Assembly: GCA_016296235.1 (NCBI GenBank)
Contig: JAEDJR010000126.1
Location: forward strand, 1-5,716
Direction: 5' to 3'
Length of the DNA stretch: 5,716 bases
Source: Oscillospiraceae bacterium
GTDB taxonomy: Bacteria; Bacillota; Clostridia; Oscillospirales; Oscillospiraceae
Below are positions 1 to 4,808 of this stretch, in pieces (the first letter of the stretch is position 1; each line of letters begins with the position of its first letter). Both the position numbers and the translations under genes were made by a program. The notes below the pieces were generated by a model. It was given only the letters and a program-made list of their open reading frames with translations. It searched no databases and was not told the DNA's origin.

Positions 1-4
1 GCCC

Positions 5-364
5 ATGCCCCACAATCTGCACGACGAGGTGGAAGAAGTTCTGCATGACGTTCTGGAGGGTCTGTCCGAAGAGGAAATTCTCTCCCACAGCAGCCACCGG
101 AGCCTGGAGCACGCCGTCCTTCTGGCGCGCAACATTGCCGTTGGGCTGGCCGTCTTATTGTTCCTGCTTTCCCTGCTTCCCATTCCCGGCCGCTATACTC
201 TGAAGGCCATCGCCTATTTTCTGGGCGCCGCAGCCTATTTTGCGGAGATTCTGCTCCTGACCGATTGCTTCTCCAGGCGCGTTCCCCATCGGGAGATGTT
301 TATGGCCTACTGCTTCGGCCCGCTCTACATTCTGCTGGGTCTGAGTTATCTGCTGGGCCATTGA
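5..364 (+). CDS. Small three-helix membrane protein of unknown function, possibly 5'-partial
   Basis: I do not recognise the family. Read from the ATG at 5 it has 119 residues. Residues 1-36 are hydrophilic and acidic (many Glu/Asp, several His), and three hydrophobic stretches follow at about 43-60, 66-86 and 99-117, so it is probably an integral membrane protein with an acidic cytoplasmic head. Between helices 2 and 3 lies a short basic loop (SRRVPHR, 90-96) that would favour the cytoplasmic side. Only four bases precede the ATG, no ribosome binding site is visible, and the frame is open to the window edge, so the true start may lie upstream. The stop is 27 nt before the signal-peptide-bearing SLH protein gene on the same strand, which suggests co-transcription and perhaps a shared role at the cell surface. 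That link is inference from position only. Confidence 0.6.
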   Translation: MPHNLHDEVEEVLHDVLEGLSEEEILSHSSHRSLEHAVLLARNIAVGLAVLLFLLSLLPIPGRYTLKAIAYFLGAAAYFAEILLLTDCFSRRVPHREMFMAYCFGPLYILLGLSYLLGH

Positions 365-391
365 GCGCCGTCCCTTTCAAGGAGGTACACC

Positions 392-1714
392 ATGAAAAAA
401 CGTATATTAACCATCTTCCTGCTGCTGGCGCTGGTTCTGACGGCGCTTCCGGTTCATGCCCAGGCCGCCGTGCGGACCGTCCCCATTTATATCGGCAACT
501 CCGTGGTGGATTATCTGGCGGAGGAGCTGCTGAAGGAGATCCCCACAGCCGGCAAATCCCCCACCGATCAGATTCTCGCGGTTTACGACTGGATTATCGC
601 CAACTGCAGCCGCTACGACTGGGATGGCGTGATTCACTTTGACGAAGCCCGGGCCGCAGCAGACAGCTCCGCCTTTGCCCAATCCCTGGACCGGAAGCTG
701 GAAAACGGACAGATTTTGCTGCGCCGGGCGCTGAAAGCCGAATCCGGCTGCCTGCAGACGGAGACGGATTATCTGGATTTTGATTCCAGCCAGTACATCG
801 CCTCCTACGCCTATGAAATGATGCGCACCCGCACCGGCAACTGCGCCCATTTTGCCTCTCTGCTGACCGTGCTGCTGGGCCATCTGGGCTTTGACTGCCG
901 GGTGTTCCACGGCGAGTTCATCAACATGGACGGCACCAGCGTGGAGCACACCTGGAATTACATTCTCGTGGACGGCCGGTATCTCTGGGCCGACATCCGC
1001 ATTGACCACGCCGTGGGCGGCCACGATTATTTCCTGAAGGCCGATACGGACGCCTGGGCCGAAGAGCACACCTGGGACCACGCCTACTCCGACTGGCTGG
1101 CCGGTCAGGCTTCCATCCTGCAGGACAGCCTGGACGAAGCCGCCCGGAACGCCGTCGGCCCCTGGGATCAGTGCTCCGACTGGGCCAGGGATTATATGCA
1201 GCGGGCCGGAGAAGCCGGTCTGATCCCCGGGATCCTGGACGATCAGGATCTGACCCGGGAGATCAGCCGTGCAGAATTCGCCGCCGTGGCCGTCCGGCTC
1301 TACGAGGCCCTGAAGCATCAGGAGGTTCCGCTCTATGCCGGCGCCAATCCCTTTTCGGACACCGCCGACCCGGATGTGCTGCGGGCCTACAGCCTGGGCG
1401 TGGTCAACGGCATGGGCGACGGCACCTTCGCGCCGGACAGCAATCTGACCCGGGAGCAGGCCGTCACCATGCTGGGCCGCGTCTATGAGCTGTCCCGGTT
1501 CAGCGCCGTCATGGGCGGAGAAACGCTGCCCCAGGGCGGCGAGCCCTTCCTGGACGACAGCGCCATCTTTGACTATGCCAGAAACTACGTCTACTTCTTC
1601 ACGGGCCAGTCCATTGTGGACGGCATGGGCGACGGCACCTTCGCGCCCAAAAGCTCCATGACCCGGGAGCAAGCCCTGAAAATCGCCGTGGAAACGGCGG
1701 ACCGTCTGGGGTAA
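392..1714 (+). CDS. Secreted transglutaminase-like protein with three C-terminal SLH repeats
   Basis: 440 residues. The N-terminus is a clear Sec signal peptide: KKR, a hydrophobic core (about 6-20), then A-Q-A before residue 26. The central part resembles the transglutaminase/protease-like superfamily. It has a helical lead-in (SPTDQILAVYDWI, 56-68), a nucleophile region TGNCAHFASLL with Cys151, then HTWNYI with His187 and WADIRID with Asp201, giving a Cys-His-Asp triad in family order. Residues from about 264 are SLH repeats: 264-308 (the most divergent), 319-368 and 385-438. The last two carry the hallmark GMGDGTFAP followed by TREQA. SLH repeats bind secondary cell-wall polymer, so the mature protein is expected on the outer face of the wall. 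Whether it cross-links, hydrolyses peptides or has lost activity cannot be told from sequence. The start is supported by AAGGAGGT at 379-386. The upstream small membrane protein gene is probably in the same operon. No terminator is evident after the stop. Confidence 0.88.
   Translation: MKKRILTIFLLLALVLTALPVHAQAAVRTVPIYIGNSVVDYLAEELLKEIPTAGKSPTDQILAVYDWIIANCSRYDWDGVIHFDEARAAADSSAFAQSLDRKLENGQILLRRALKAESGCLQTETDYLDFDSSQYIASYAYEMMRTRTGNCAHFASLLTVLLGHLGFDCRVFHGEFINMDGTSVEHTWNYILVDGRYLWADIRIDHAVGGHDYFLKADTDAWAEEHTWDHAYSDWLAGQASILQDSLDEAARNAVGPWDQCSDWARDYMQRAGEAGLIPGILDDQDLTREISRAEFAAVAVRLYEALKHQEVPLYAGANPFSDTADPDVLRAYSLGVVNGMGDGTFAPDSNLTREQAVTMLGRVYELSRFSAVMGGETLPQGGEPFLDDSAIFDYARNYVYFFTGQSIVDGMGDGTFAPKSSMTREQALKIAVETADRLG
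1407..1671 (+). repeat. Internal DNA repeat of SLH modules 2 and 3
   Basis: Bases 1407-1434 and 1620-1647 are identical over 28 nt, and 1446-1458 and 1659-1671 are identical over 13 nt. Both pairs have the same 213-nt (71-codon) offset. They encode the GMGDGTFAP and TREQA cores of the second and third SLH modules. Third codon positions match as well as the amino acids, which goes beyond protein-level constraint and suggests fairly recent duplication or gene conversion. TGACCCGGGAG also occurs in the first module (1251-1261), where the flanking sequence has diverged. Confidence 0.85.
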
Positions 1715-1739
1715 TCCCATTTTCGTGCCATCCACGGAA

Positions 1740-1780
1740 CTGTAGGGCGCGACGACCCCGGAGCGCCGTCCGGCAGCCGG
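1740..1780. repeat. GC-rich repeat-like block in the spacer
   Basis: This non-coding block shares exact words with three other spacers in the window. CTGTAGGGCGCG (1740-1751) recurs at 5705-5716, GAGCGCCGTCC (1761-1771) recurs at 363-373, and TCCGGCAGCCGG (1769-1780) recurs at 3871-3882. CCGGCAGCCGG is itself nearly self-complementary around its central A. The pattern resembles dispersed REP-like intergenic elements of GC-rich Clostridia, but this is inference. Words of 11-12 nt can recur by chance in sequence this GC-rich. Confidence 0.4.
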
Positions 1781-1814
1781 TCACGCCATGCAGCTGCCTG
1801 CAAGAGTTTTTCCG

Positions 1815-1855
1815 TTTCCCCGCCGCAAGGCGGGGAAATTCTGCGAGAAGCGCAG
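1815..1855 (+). other. Two stem-loops upstream of the glycosyltransferase gene
   Basis: Arms 1815-1824 (TTTCCCCGCC) and 1829-1838 pair perfectly over 10 bp and close a GCAA tetraloop of the GNRA type. A second, 5-bp hairpin follows directly (CTGCG 1841-1845 with CGCAG 1851-1855), then an A7 run and the ribosome binding site. Neither hairpin is followed by a U tract on either strand, so they do not look like intrinsic terminators. They may be an mRNA-stabilising or translation-modulating 5' structure, part of a dispersed repeat, or a processing site. The rest of the spacer 1715-1881 shows no convincing promoter. Confidence 0.55.
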
Positions 1856-1864
1856 CAAAAAAAC

Positions 1865-1874
1865 AGAGAGGAAG
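1865..1874 (+). promoter_or_regulatory. Ribosome binding site that sets the glycosyltransferase start
   Basis: The purine run AGAGAGGAAG ends 7 nt before ATG 1882, a normal spacing. The TTG at 1876 is too close to it, and the ATG at 1930, which would begin directly with MKILLVTDQF, has no Shine-Dalgarno sequence. ATG 1882 is therefore preferred, giving a 16-residue polar extension ahead of the usual GT4 start. Confidence 0.6.
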
Positions 1875-1881
1875 ATTGCCT

Positions 1882-3087
1882 ATGAACCATTCCGTTTCGT
1901 CCGGAGTCTCCGACGCCGGACAAGCTCCCATGAAGATTCTCCTGGTCACCGACCAGTTCTATGCCGCCAACAACGGCATGACCATTTCCTCCCGGCGGTT
2001 CGCCGCCGTCCTCCGGGCCCACGGCCACGAGGTTCGGATCCTCAGCTACGGCAAGCCCGAGGACGTGGAGCCGGGCCAGACGGCTTACCTGCTGAAAAAG
2101 CAGTACATCCCCGTTTTTGACAAGCTGGTTGCCTCTCAGGGCATGGTGTTCGCCAAGGTGGACGCCAGGGTTCTGGAGGAAGCCGTCCGCTGGGCCAATG
2201 TGATCCATTTCCTGACGCCCTTTGCCGTGTCCCACGCCGGAATTCTCCTGGCCCGGAAATACGGCGTCCCCTACACCGCCGCCTTCCACGTCCAGCCGGA
2301 AAACGTCACCTCCTCCATCCATCTGGGCAAGGTGGATTGGGTCAACGACTGCGTCTACAACTGGTTCCGCCACTATGTGTTCCGCTACTGCGGCCACATC
2401 CACTGCCCCAGCAACTTCATCGCCGGGGAGCTGCGGCGCCATGGCTATACCGCACAGCTCCATGTAATCTCCAACGGCATCGATCCCGATTTCCGCTACC
2501 GGAAGCTGCCGAAAACCCCGGAGTTTGCGGACAAATATGTGATCCTGATGGTGGGCCGGCTCTCCATCGAGAAGCGCCAGGACGTGCTGGTGGACGCGGT
2601 GGCCCAGTCGAAATACCGCGACCGGATCCGGCTGGTTCTGGCCGGCAACGGCCCGCGGAAAGCCTTTATCGCCAACCGGGCCGCCCAGCGGGGCATCGAT
2701 CTGAAAATTCAGTTTTTCCCCAAGCCGGAGCTGCTGCAGATGATCGCCATGAGCGACCTGTACGTCCACGCGGCCGACATGGAAATCGAGGCCATGTCCT
2801 GCATGGAGGCCTTTGCCGGCGGTCTGGTTCCCGTCATCGCCAACAGCCCCAAATCCGCCACACCCCAGTTTGCCCTGGACGACCGGAGCCTGTTTGCCGC
2901 CGGAGACAGCGCCGATCTGGCCCGGAAGATTGACTACTGGATCGAGCATCCCCAGGAAAAGGCGGAGATGGAGCACCGCTACGCGGCGTCGGCAGAGCAG
3001 TACAACCTGGACTCCTGCGTCCGCCGGGCCGAGGAGATGTTCCGCCAGGCCATGGCCGAGCAGAAGGAGTACGCCCATGGAGCGTGA
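1882..3087 (+). CDS. GT4-family glycosyltransferase, probably lipid-directed
   Basis: 401 residues, the usual length for a GT-B fold enzyme. The N-terminal Rossmann half starts at MKILLVTDQFYAANNGMT (17-34), with a Gly-containing loop for the acceptor side. HCPSNFIAGEL (174-184) and HVISNGID (194-201) mark the hinge region. The C-terminal half has GRLSIEKRQ (225-233) with the Arg/Lys pair expected to contact nucleotide-sugar phosphates, and VLAGNGP (252-258). The EX7E motif at Glu301/Glu309 lies within EIEAMSCMEAFAGG and is typical of retaining GT4 enzymes. The segment AAFHVQPENVTSSIHLG (133-149) resembles diacylglycerol glucosyltransferase-like GT4 proteins of Firmicutes. The likely reaction is transfer of a hexose from a nucleotide sugar to a membrane lipid at the cytoplasmic face. 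No transmembrane helix is seen. The gene overlaps the downstream acyltransferase gene by 11 nt, which suggests translational coupling and a shared glycerolipid pathway. The sugar and acceptor are not determinable here. Confidence 0.88.
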   Translation: MNHSVSSGVSDAGQAPMKILLVTDQFYAANNGMTISSRRFAAVLRAHGHEVRILSYGKPEDVEPGQTAYLLKKQYIPVFDKLVASQGMVFAKVDARVLEEAVRWANVIHFLTPFAVSHAGILLARKYGVPYTAAFHVQPENVTSSIHLGKVDWVNDCVYNWFRHYVFRYCGHIHCPSNFIAGELRRHGYTAQLHVISNGIDPDFRYRKLPKTPEFADKYVILMVGRLSIEKRQDVLVDAVAQSKYRDRIRLVLAGNGPRKAFIANRAAQRGIDLKIQFFPKPELLQMIAMSDLYVHAADMEIEAMSCMEAFAGGLVPVIANSPKSATPQFALDDRSLFAAGDSADLARKIDYWIEHPQEKAEMEHRYAASAEQYNLDSCVRRAEEMFRQAMAEQKEYAHGA

Positions 3088-3838
3088 ACCGGTTCTGACG
3101 CCGTCCCAGGAGGACGAGCACGTTCTGCACATGTGGGAGCCGCTCTCCTTCTCCGTGGATGAGGATTACGACTACCGGCGGCAGGGCTTTTTCTGCCGTC
3201 TGGGCACAGGACTGCTGCGGATCGTGGTTTTTGTGCTGCTGTCGGTCTACAACTATGTGACCCTGGGCATGAAAATCGACGGCCGGGAGAATTTGAAGGC
3301 CCTGCGGGGCCGGGGCGCCGTGACGGTGTGCAACCATGTCCACCCCATGGACTGCACCATGATCGACCTGGCCGTGTTTCCCAGGCGGATCCACTATGTC
3401 ACCCTGGACACCAACTTCCGCATTCCCCTGGTGCGCCATCTGATCCGCTGGCTGGGGGCCGTGCCCCTGAGCCGCTCCCCCCATCAGATCGCCCGGCTCT
3501 TTGAAGCCATGGGGGCCGCCATGGACGACGGCGTCCTGGTGCAGATCTATCCGGAGGGCGTTCTGATTCCCTATGCTCCGAAGCTGCGCAAGTGCAAGGG
3601 CGGCGCCTTCCGTCTGGCGGCGGACTACGGCGCGCCGGTGGTGCCCATGGTCATCACCCAGGAGCCGCCAACGGGCCTGTTCCGGCTGTACAAGAAAAAG
3701 CCCTGCCTGCACCTGCACATTCTCCCCGCCATGGAGCCCGATCCCACCCTGCCGCCCCGGGCCGCAGCCAACCTTCTCCGGGAGCGGTGCGTCCAAGCCA
3801 TGGAGGCTCGTCTGGCTTCCTCACAAATAACCGATTGA
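3077..3838 (+). CDS. PlsC-like 1-acylglycerol-3-phosphate (lysophospholipid) acyltransferase
   Basis: 253 residues from ATG 3077, which sits 7 nt after AGAAGGAG (3062-3069) inside the end of the glycosyltransferase gene. Known family features are visible: the catalytic HX4D motif (His87/Asp92 in CNHVHPMD), a substrate-binding segment IYPEG (157-161) corresponding to the usual FPEG, and the KGGAFRLAADYGAPVVPM block (174-191). A hydrophobic stretch at about 45-65 probably anchors it to the membrane. The expected reaction is transfer of an acyl chain to the sn-2 position of a lysophosphatidate-like acceptor. Val162 replaces the Thr that usually follows FPEG, and about 35 polar, acidic residues precede the membrane segment. 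The acceptor may therefore differ from plain lysophosphatidate. Coupling with the GT4 gene suggests it works on the same lipid. The earlier in-frame ATG at 2813 lies deep in the glycosyltransferase coding region and is rejected. Confidence 0.88.
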   Translation: MEREPVLTPSQEDEHVLHMWEPLSFSVDEDYDYRRQGFFCRLGTGLLRIVVFVLLSVYNYVTLGMKIDGRENLKALRGRGAVTVCNHVHPMDCTMIDLAVFPRRIHYVTLDTNFRIPLVRHLIRWLGAVPLSRSPHQIARLFEAMGAAMDDGVLVQIYPEGVLIPYAPKLRKCKGGAFRLAADYGAPVVPMVITQEPPTGLFRLYKKKPCLHLHILPAMEPDPTLPPRAAANLLRERCVQAMEARLASSQITD

Positions 3839-3863
3839 CTTTATAGGAATTTGCTGCTATGGT
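3835..3863 (+). promoter_or_regulatory. Promoter for the MOSC gene (extended -10)
   Basis: The -35 is TTGACT at 3835-3840 and overlaps the stop codon of the acyltransferase gene. A 17-nt spacer follows, then the -10 TATGGT at 3858-3863, preceded by TGC, a TGn extended -10. The -35 hexamer matches consensus at 5 of 6 positions and the -10 at 4 of 6. The extended element compensates for the weaker -10. Transcription would begin near 3870, giving a leader of about 50 nt. The RNA polymerase type is assumed to be the housekeeping one. Confidence 0.65.
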
Positions 3864-3870
3864 AGAACCA

Positions 3871-3891
3871 TCCGGCAGCCGGCCTGCCGGA
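3871..3891 (+). other. Hairpin at the predicted 5' end of the MOSC transcript
   Basis: TCCGGCAG (3871-3878) pairs perfectly over 8 bp with CTGCCGGA (3884-3891) around a 5-nt loop. It begins at the transcription start predicted from the promoter at 3835-3863, so the mRNA would start with a stable stem. No U tract follows, so it is not a terminator. It could stabilise the 5' end or be a remnant of a dispersed repeat, since its first 12 nt also occur at 1769-1780. It is too small to be a molybdenum-cofactor riboswitch. Confidence 0.5.
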
Positions 3892-3921
3892 AATCCGCAT
3901 CATCAGACATAAGGCGCTGCC

Positions 3922-4362
3922 ATGGCAACGGTCATTGCGGTTTGCATCAGCGAGGAAAAAGGAACGCCCAAGCACGAGGTACCGGAGATTCATCTGAAGC
4001 CCGGCCACGGCATCGTCGGAGACGCCCACGCCGGGAACTGGCACCGGCAGGTCAGTCTGCTGGGAACGGAGAGCGTGGAGCCCTTGCGGGCCGTGCTTTC
4101 GGATATCCCCGTAGGCGCCTTTGCGGAGAATATTCTGACCGAGGGCCTGACCCTCTATACCCTCCCCGTGGGGACGCGGCTCCGGATCGGCGGCGTTCTC
4201 CTGGAGGTCACCCAGATCGGCAAGGAGTGCCATGCCCACTGTGCCATCCGGCGGCAGGTGGGCGACTGCGTCATGCCCCGGGAGGGGATATTCGCCGTGG
4301 TCCTGGAGGAGGGCGTCGTCCGCCCCGGGGATCCTGTGACGGTTCTGCCCGTCTCTCCCTGA
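3922..4362 (+). CDS. MOSC domain-containing protein
   Basis: 146 residues, essentially a single small MOSC domain (molybdenum cofactor sulfurase C-terminal domain family). Matching features are the opening VIAVCISEEKGTPK (4-17), the GIVGDAHAG block (30-38), GAFAENILTEGL (65-76) and a cysteine-rich end CHAHCAIRRQVGDC (103-116) followed by MPREGIFAVVLEEGVVRPGD. Cys103, Cys107 and Cys116 are present; the last sits where the conserved family cysteine is expected. Family members are thought to bind or carry sulfur for metal-sulfur assembly, notably the molybdenum cofactor. The actual partner is unknown, and no other molybdenum-cofactor gene is in this window. The ATG at 3922 has only a modest AAGGCG (3911-3916) as ribosome binding site, and an in-frame TAA at 3910-3912 rules out a longer form. 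It has its own promoter upstream and no clear terminator before the ribosomal promoter. Confidence 0.87.
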   Translation: MATVIAVCISEEKGTPKHEVPEIHLKPGHGIVGDAHAGNWHRQVSLLGTESVEPLRAVLSDIPVGAFAENILTEGLTLYTLPVGTRLRIGGVLLEVTQIGKECHAHCAIRRQVGDCVMPREGIFAVVLEEGVVRPGDPVTVLPVSP

Positions 4363-4389
4363 AAAAAGCCGGAAAACGCAAAATATTTC

Positions 4390-4418
4390 TTGACTTTTTC
4401 CTCTGTTTTCCCTATAAT
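4390..4418 (+). promoter_or_regulatory. Strong promoter of the rpsF-ssb-rpsR operon
   Basis: TTGACT (4390-4395) and a perfect TATAAT (4413-4418) are separated by exactly 17 nt, in an A/T-rich patch that contrasts with the surrounding GC-rich DNA. The expected start is A4424 or G4425, giving a leader of about 75 nt. The near-consensus quality fits a highly expressed ribosomal protein operon. Confidence 0.88.
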
Positions 4419-4424
4419 AATTTA

Positions 4425-4490
4425 GCCTGCGCAGCAGGCGTCCAATCCTTGCCACCGGCGCGACCGGTGGCCATACGTCCAAAAGGAGGT
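4425..4490 (+). promoter_or_regulatory. Folded rpsF leader, candidate S6:S18-binding autoregulatory RNA
   Basis: A 6-bp hairpin (GCCTGC 4425-4430 with GCAGGC 4434-4439) begins at the predicted transcript start. A second, 8-bp hairpin pairs 4451-4458 with 4464-4471 around CGCGA. Two further pairings are possible: GGCGT (4437-4441) with ACGTC (4475-4479), which competes with the first hairpin, and TCCTT (4446-4450) with AAGGA (4483-4487), which would hide the rpsF Shine-Dalgarno sequence. The 3' arm contains ACCGGTGGC (4463-4471), the same word as in the 16S rRNA helix-23 region bound by S6:S18, recalled from the E. coli sequence. Known S6:S18 leaders present a CCG in a bulge beside a hairpin. 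Here the CCG can pair in the full stem, so the exact fit to that motif is not proven. Confidence 0.6.
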
Positions 4491-4498
4491 GCAACGAA

Positions 4499-4795
4499 AT
4501 GGCAAAGATTTCCGGCAAGTATGAGGTTCTGTATATCGTCGATCCCGCTCTGGGTGAAGAGGGTATCGCAGCGCTCGTGGAAAAATTCAAAGCTCTCGTT
4601 GAAGCAAATGGTACGCTGACCAGCATCGACGAGTGGGGCAAGCGCCGCCTGGCCTACCCCATCAACGACCTGATGGAGGGTTACTACGTCCTGATGACCA
4701 TGGATGCCAAGCCCGAGTTCCCCGCGGAACTGGACCGTGTGTTCAAGATCACCGAAGGCGTCATGCGCTCTCTGATCACCGACGTGGAAGAGTAA
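4499..4795 (+). CDS. rpsF: 30S ribosomal protein S6 (bS6)
   Basis: 98 residues, the normal length for bS6. The opening KYEVLYIVDPALGEEGI (7-23), the central EWGKRRLAYPINDLMEGYYVLMTM (45-68) and the closing LDRVFKITEGVMRSLI match the family along its whole length. S6 binds 16S rRNA in the platform of the 30S subunit as a heterodimer with S18, which is encoded two genes downstream. The start is fixed by AAAAGGAGGT at 4481-4490, 8 nt before the ATG. The operon promoter and a folded leader precede it. The stop overlaps the ssb ribosome binding site, so the two genes are probably coupled. Confidence 0.97.
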   Translation: MAKISGKYEVLYIVDPALGEEGIAALVEKFKALVEANGTLTSIDEWGKRRLAYPINDLMEGYYVLMTMDAKPEFPAELDRVFKITEGVMRSLITDVEE

Positions 4796-4808
4796 GGAGG
4801 CTTCGTTC

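Noticed and set aside
407..1735. Long open frame on the minus strand opposite the SLH protein gene (442 codons)
   Set aside because: It is an antisense shadow caused by high GC at third codon positions. Its translation is low-complexity (Gly, Val, His, Gln) with no recognisable domain, while the + strand frame has a signal peptide and clear domains.
1815..1838. Hairpin considered as a terminator for the SLH protein gene
   Set aside because: No U tract follows it on the + strand, and none follows it when read on the minus strand.
2813..3076. N-terminal extension of the acyltransferase from ATG 2813
   Set aside because: It lies entirely within the glycosyltransferase coding region in another frame, is Pro/Arg/Ser-rich, and has no ribosome binding site. 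ATG 3077 has a good one.
1591..3132. Minus-strand open frame of 513 codons opposite the glycosyltransferase
   Set aside because: It spans two unrelated + strand genes and their spacer, has no family features, and mirrors the codon bias of the GT4 gene.
2834..3796. Minus-strand open frame opposite the acyltransferase
   Set aside because: Same type of GC-driven shadow; the + frame has the HX4D and PEG motifs.
3859..3912. 17-codon upstream open frame before the MOSC gene
   Set aside because: Its ATG falls inside the -10 hexamer, upstream of the predicted transcript start, so it would not be in the mRNA from that promoter.
3840..3921. Molybdenum-cofactor riboswitch ahead of the MOSC gene
   Set aside because: The predicted leader is only about 50 nt with one simple hairpin, far too small and simple for that riboswitch class.
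3942..4619. 225-codon + strand frame across the MOSC gene into rpsF
   Set aside because: It is an Arg/Pro/Gly-rich out-of-frame read crossing the rpsF promoter and leader, with no domain.
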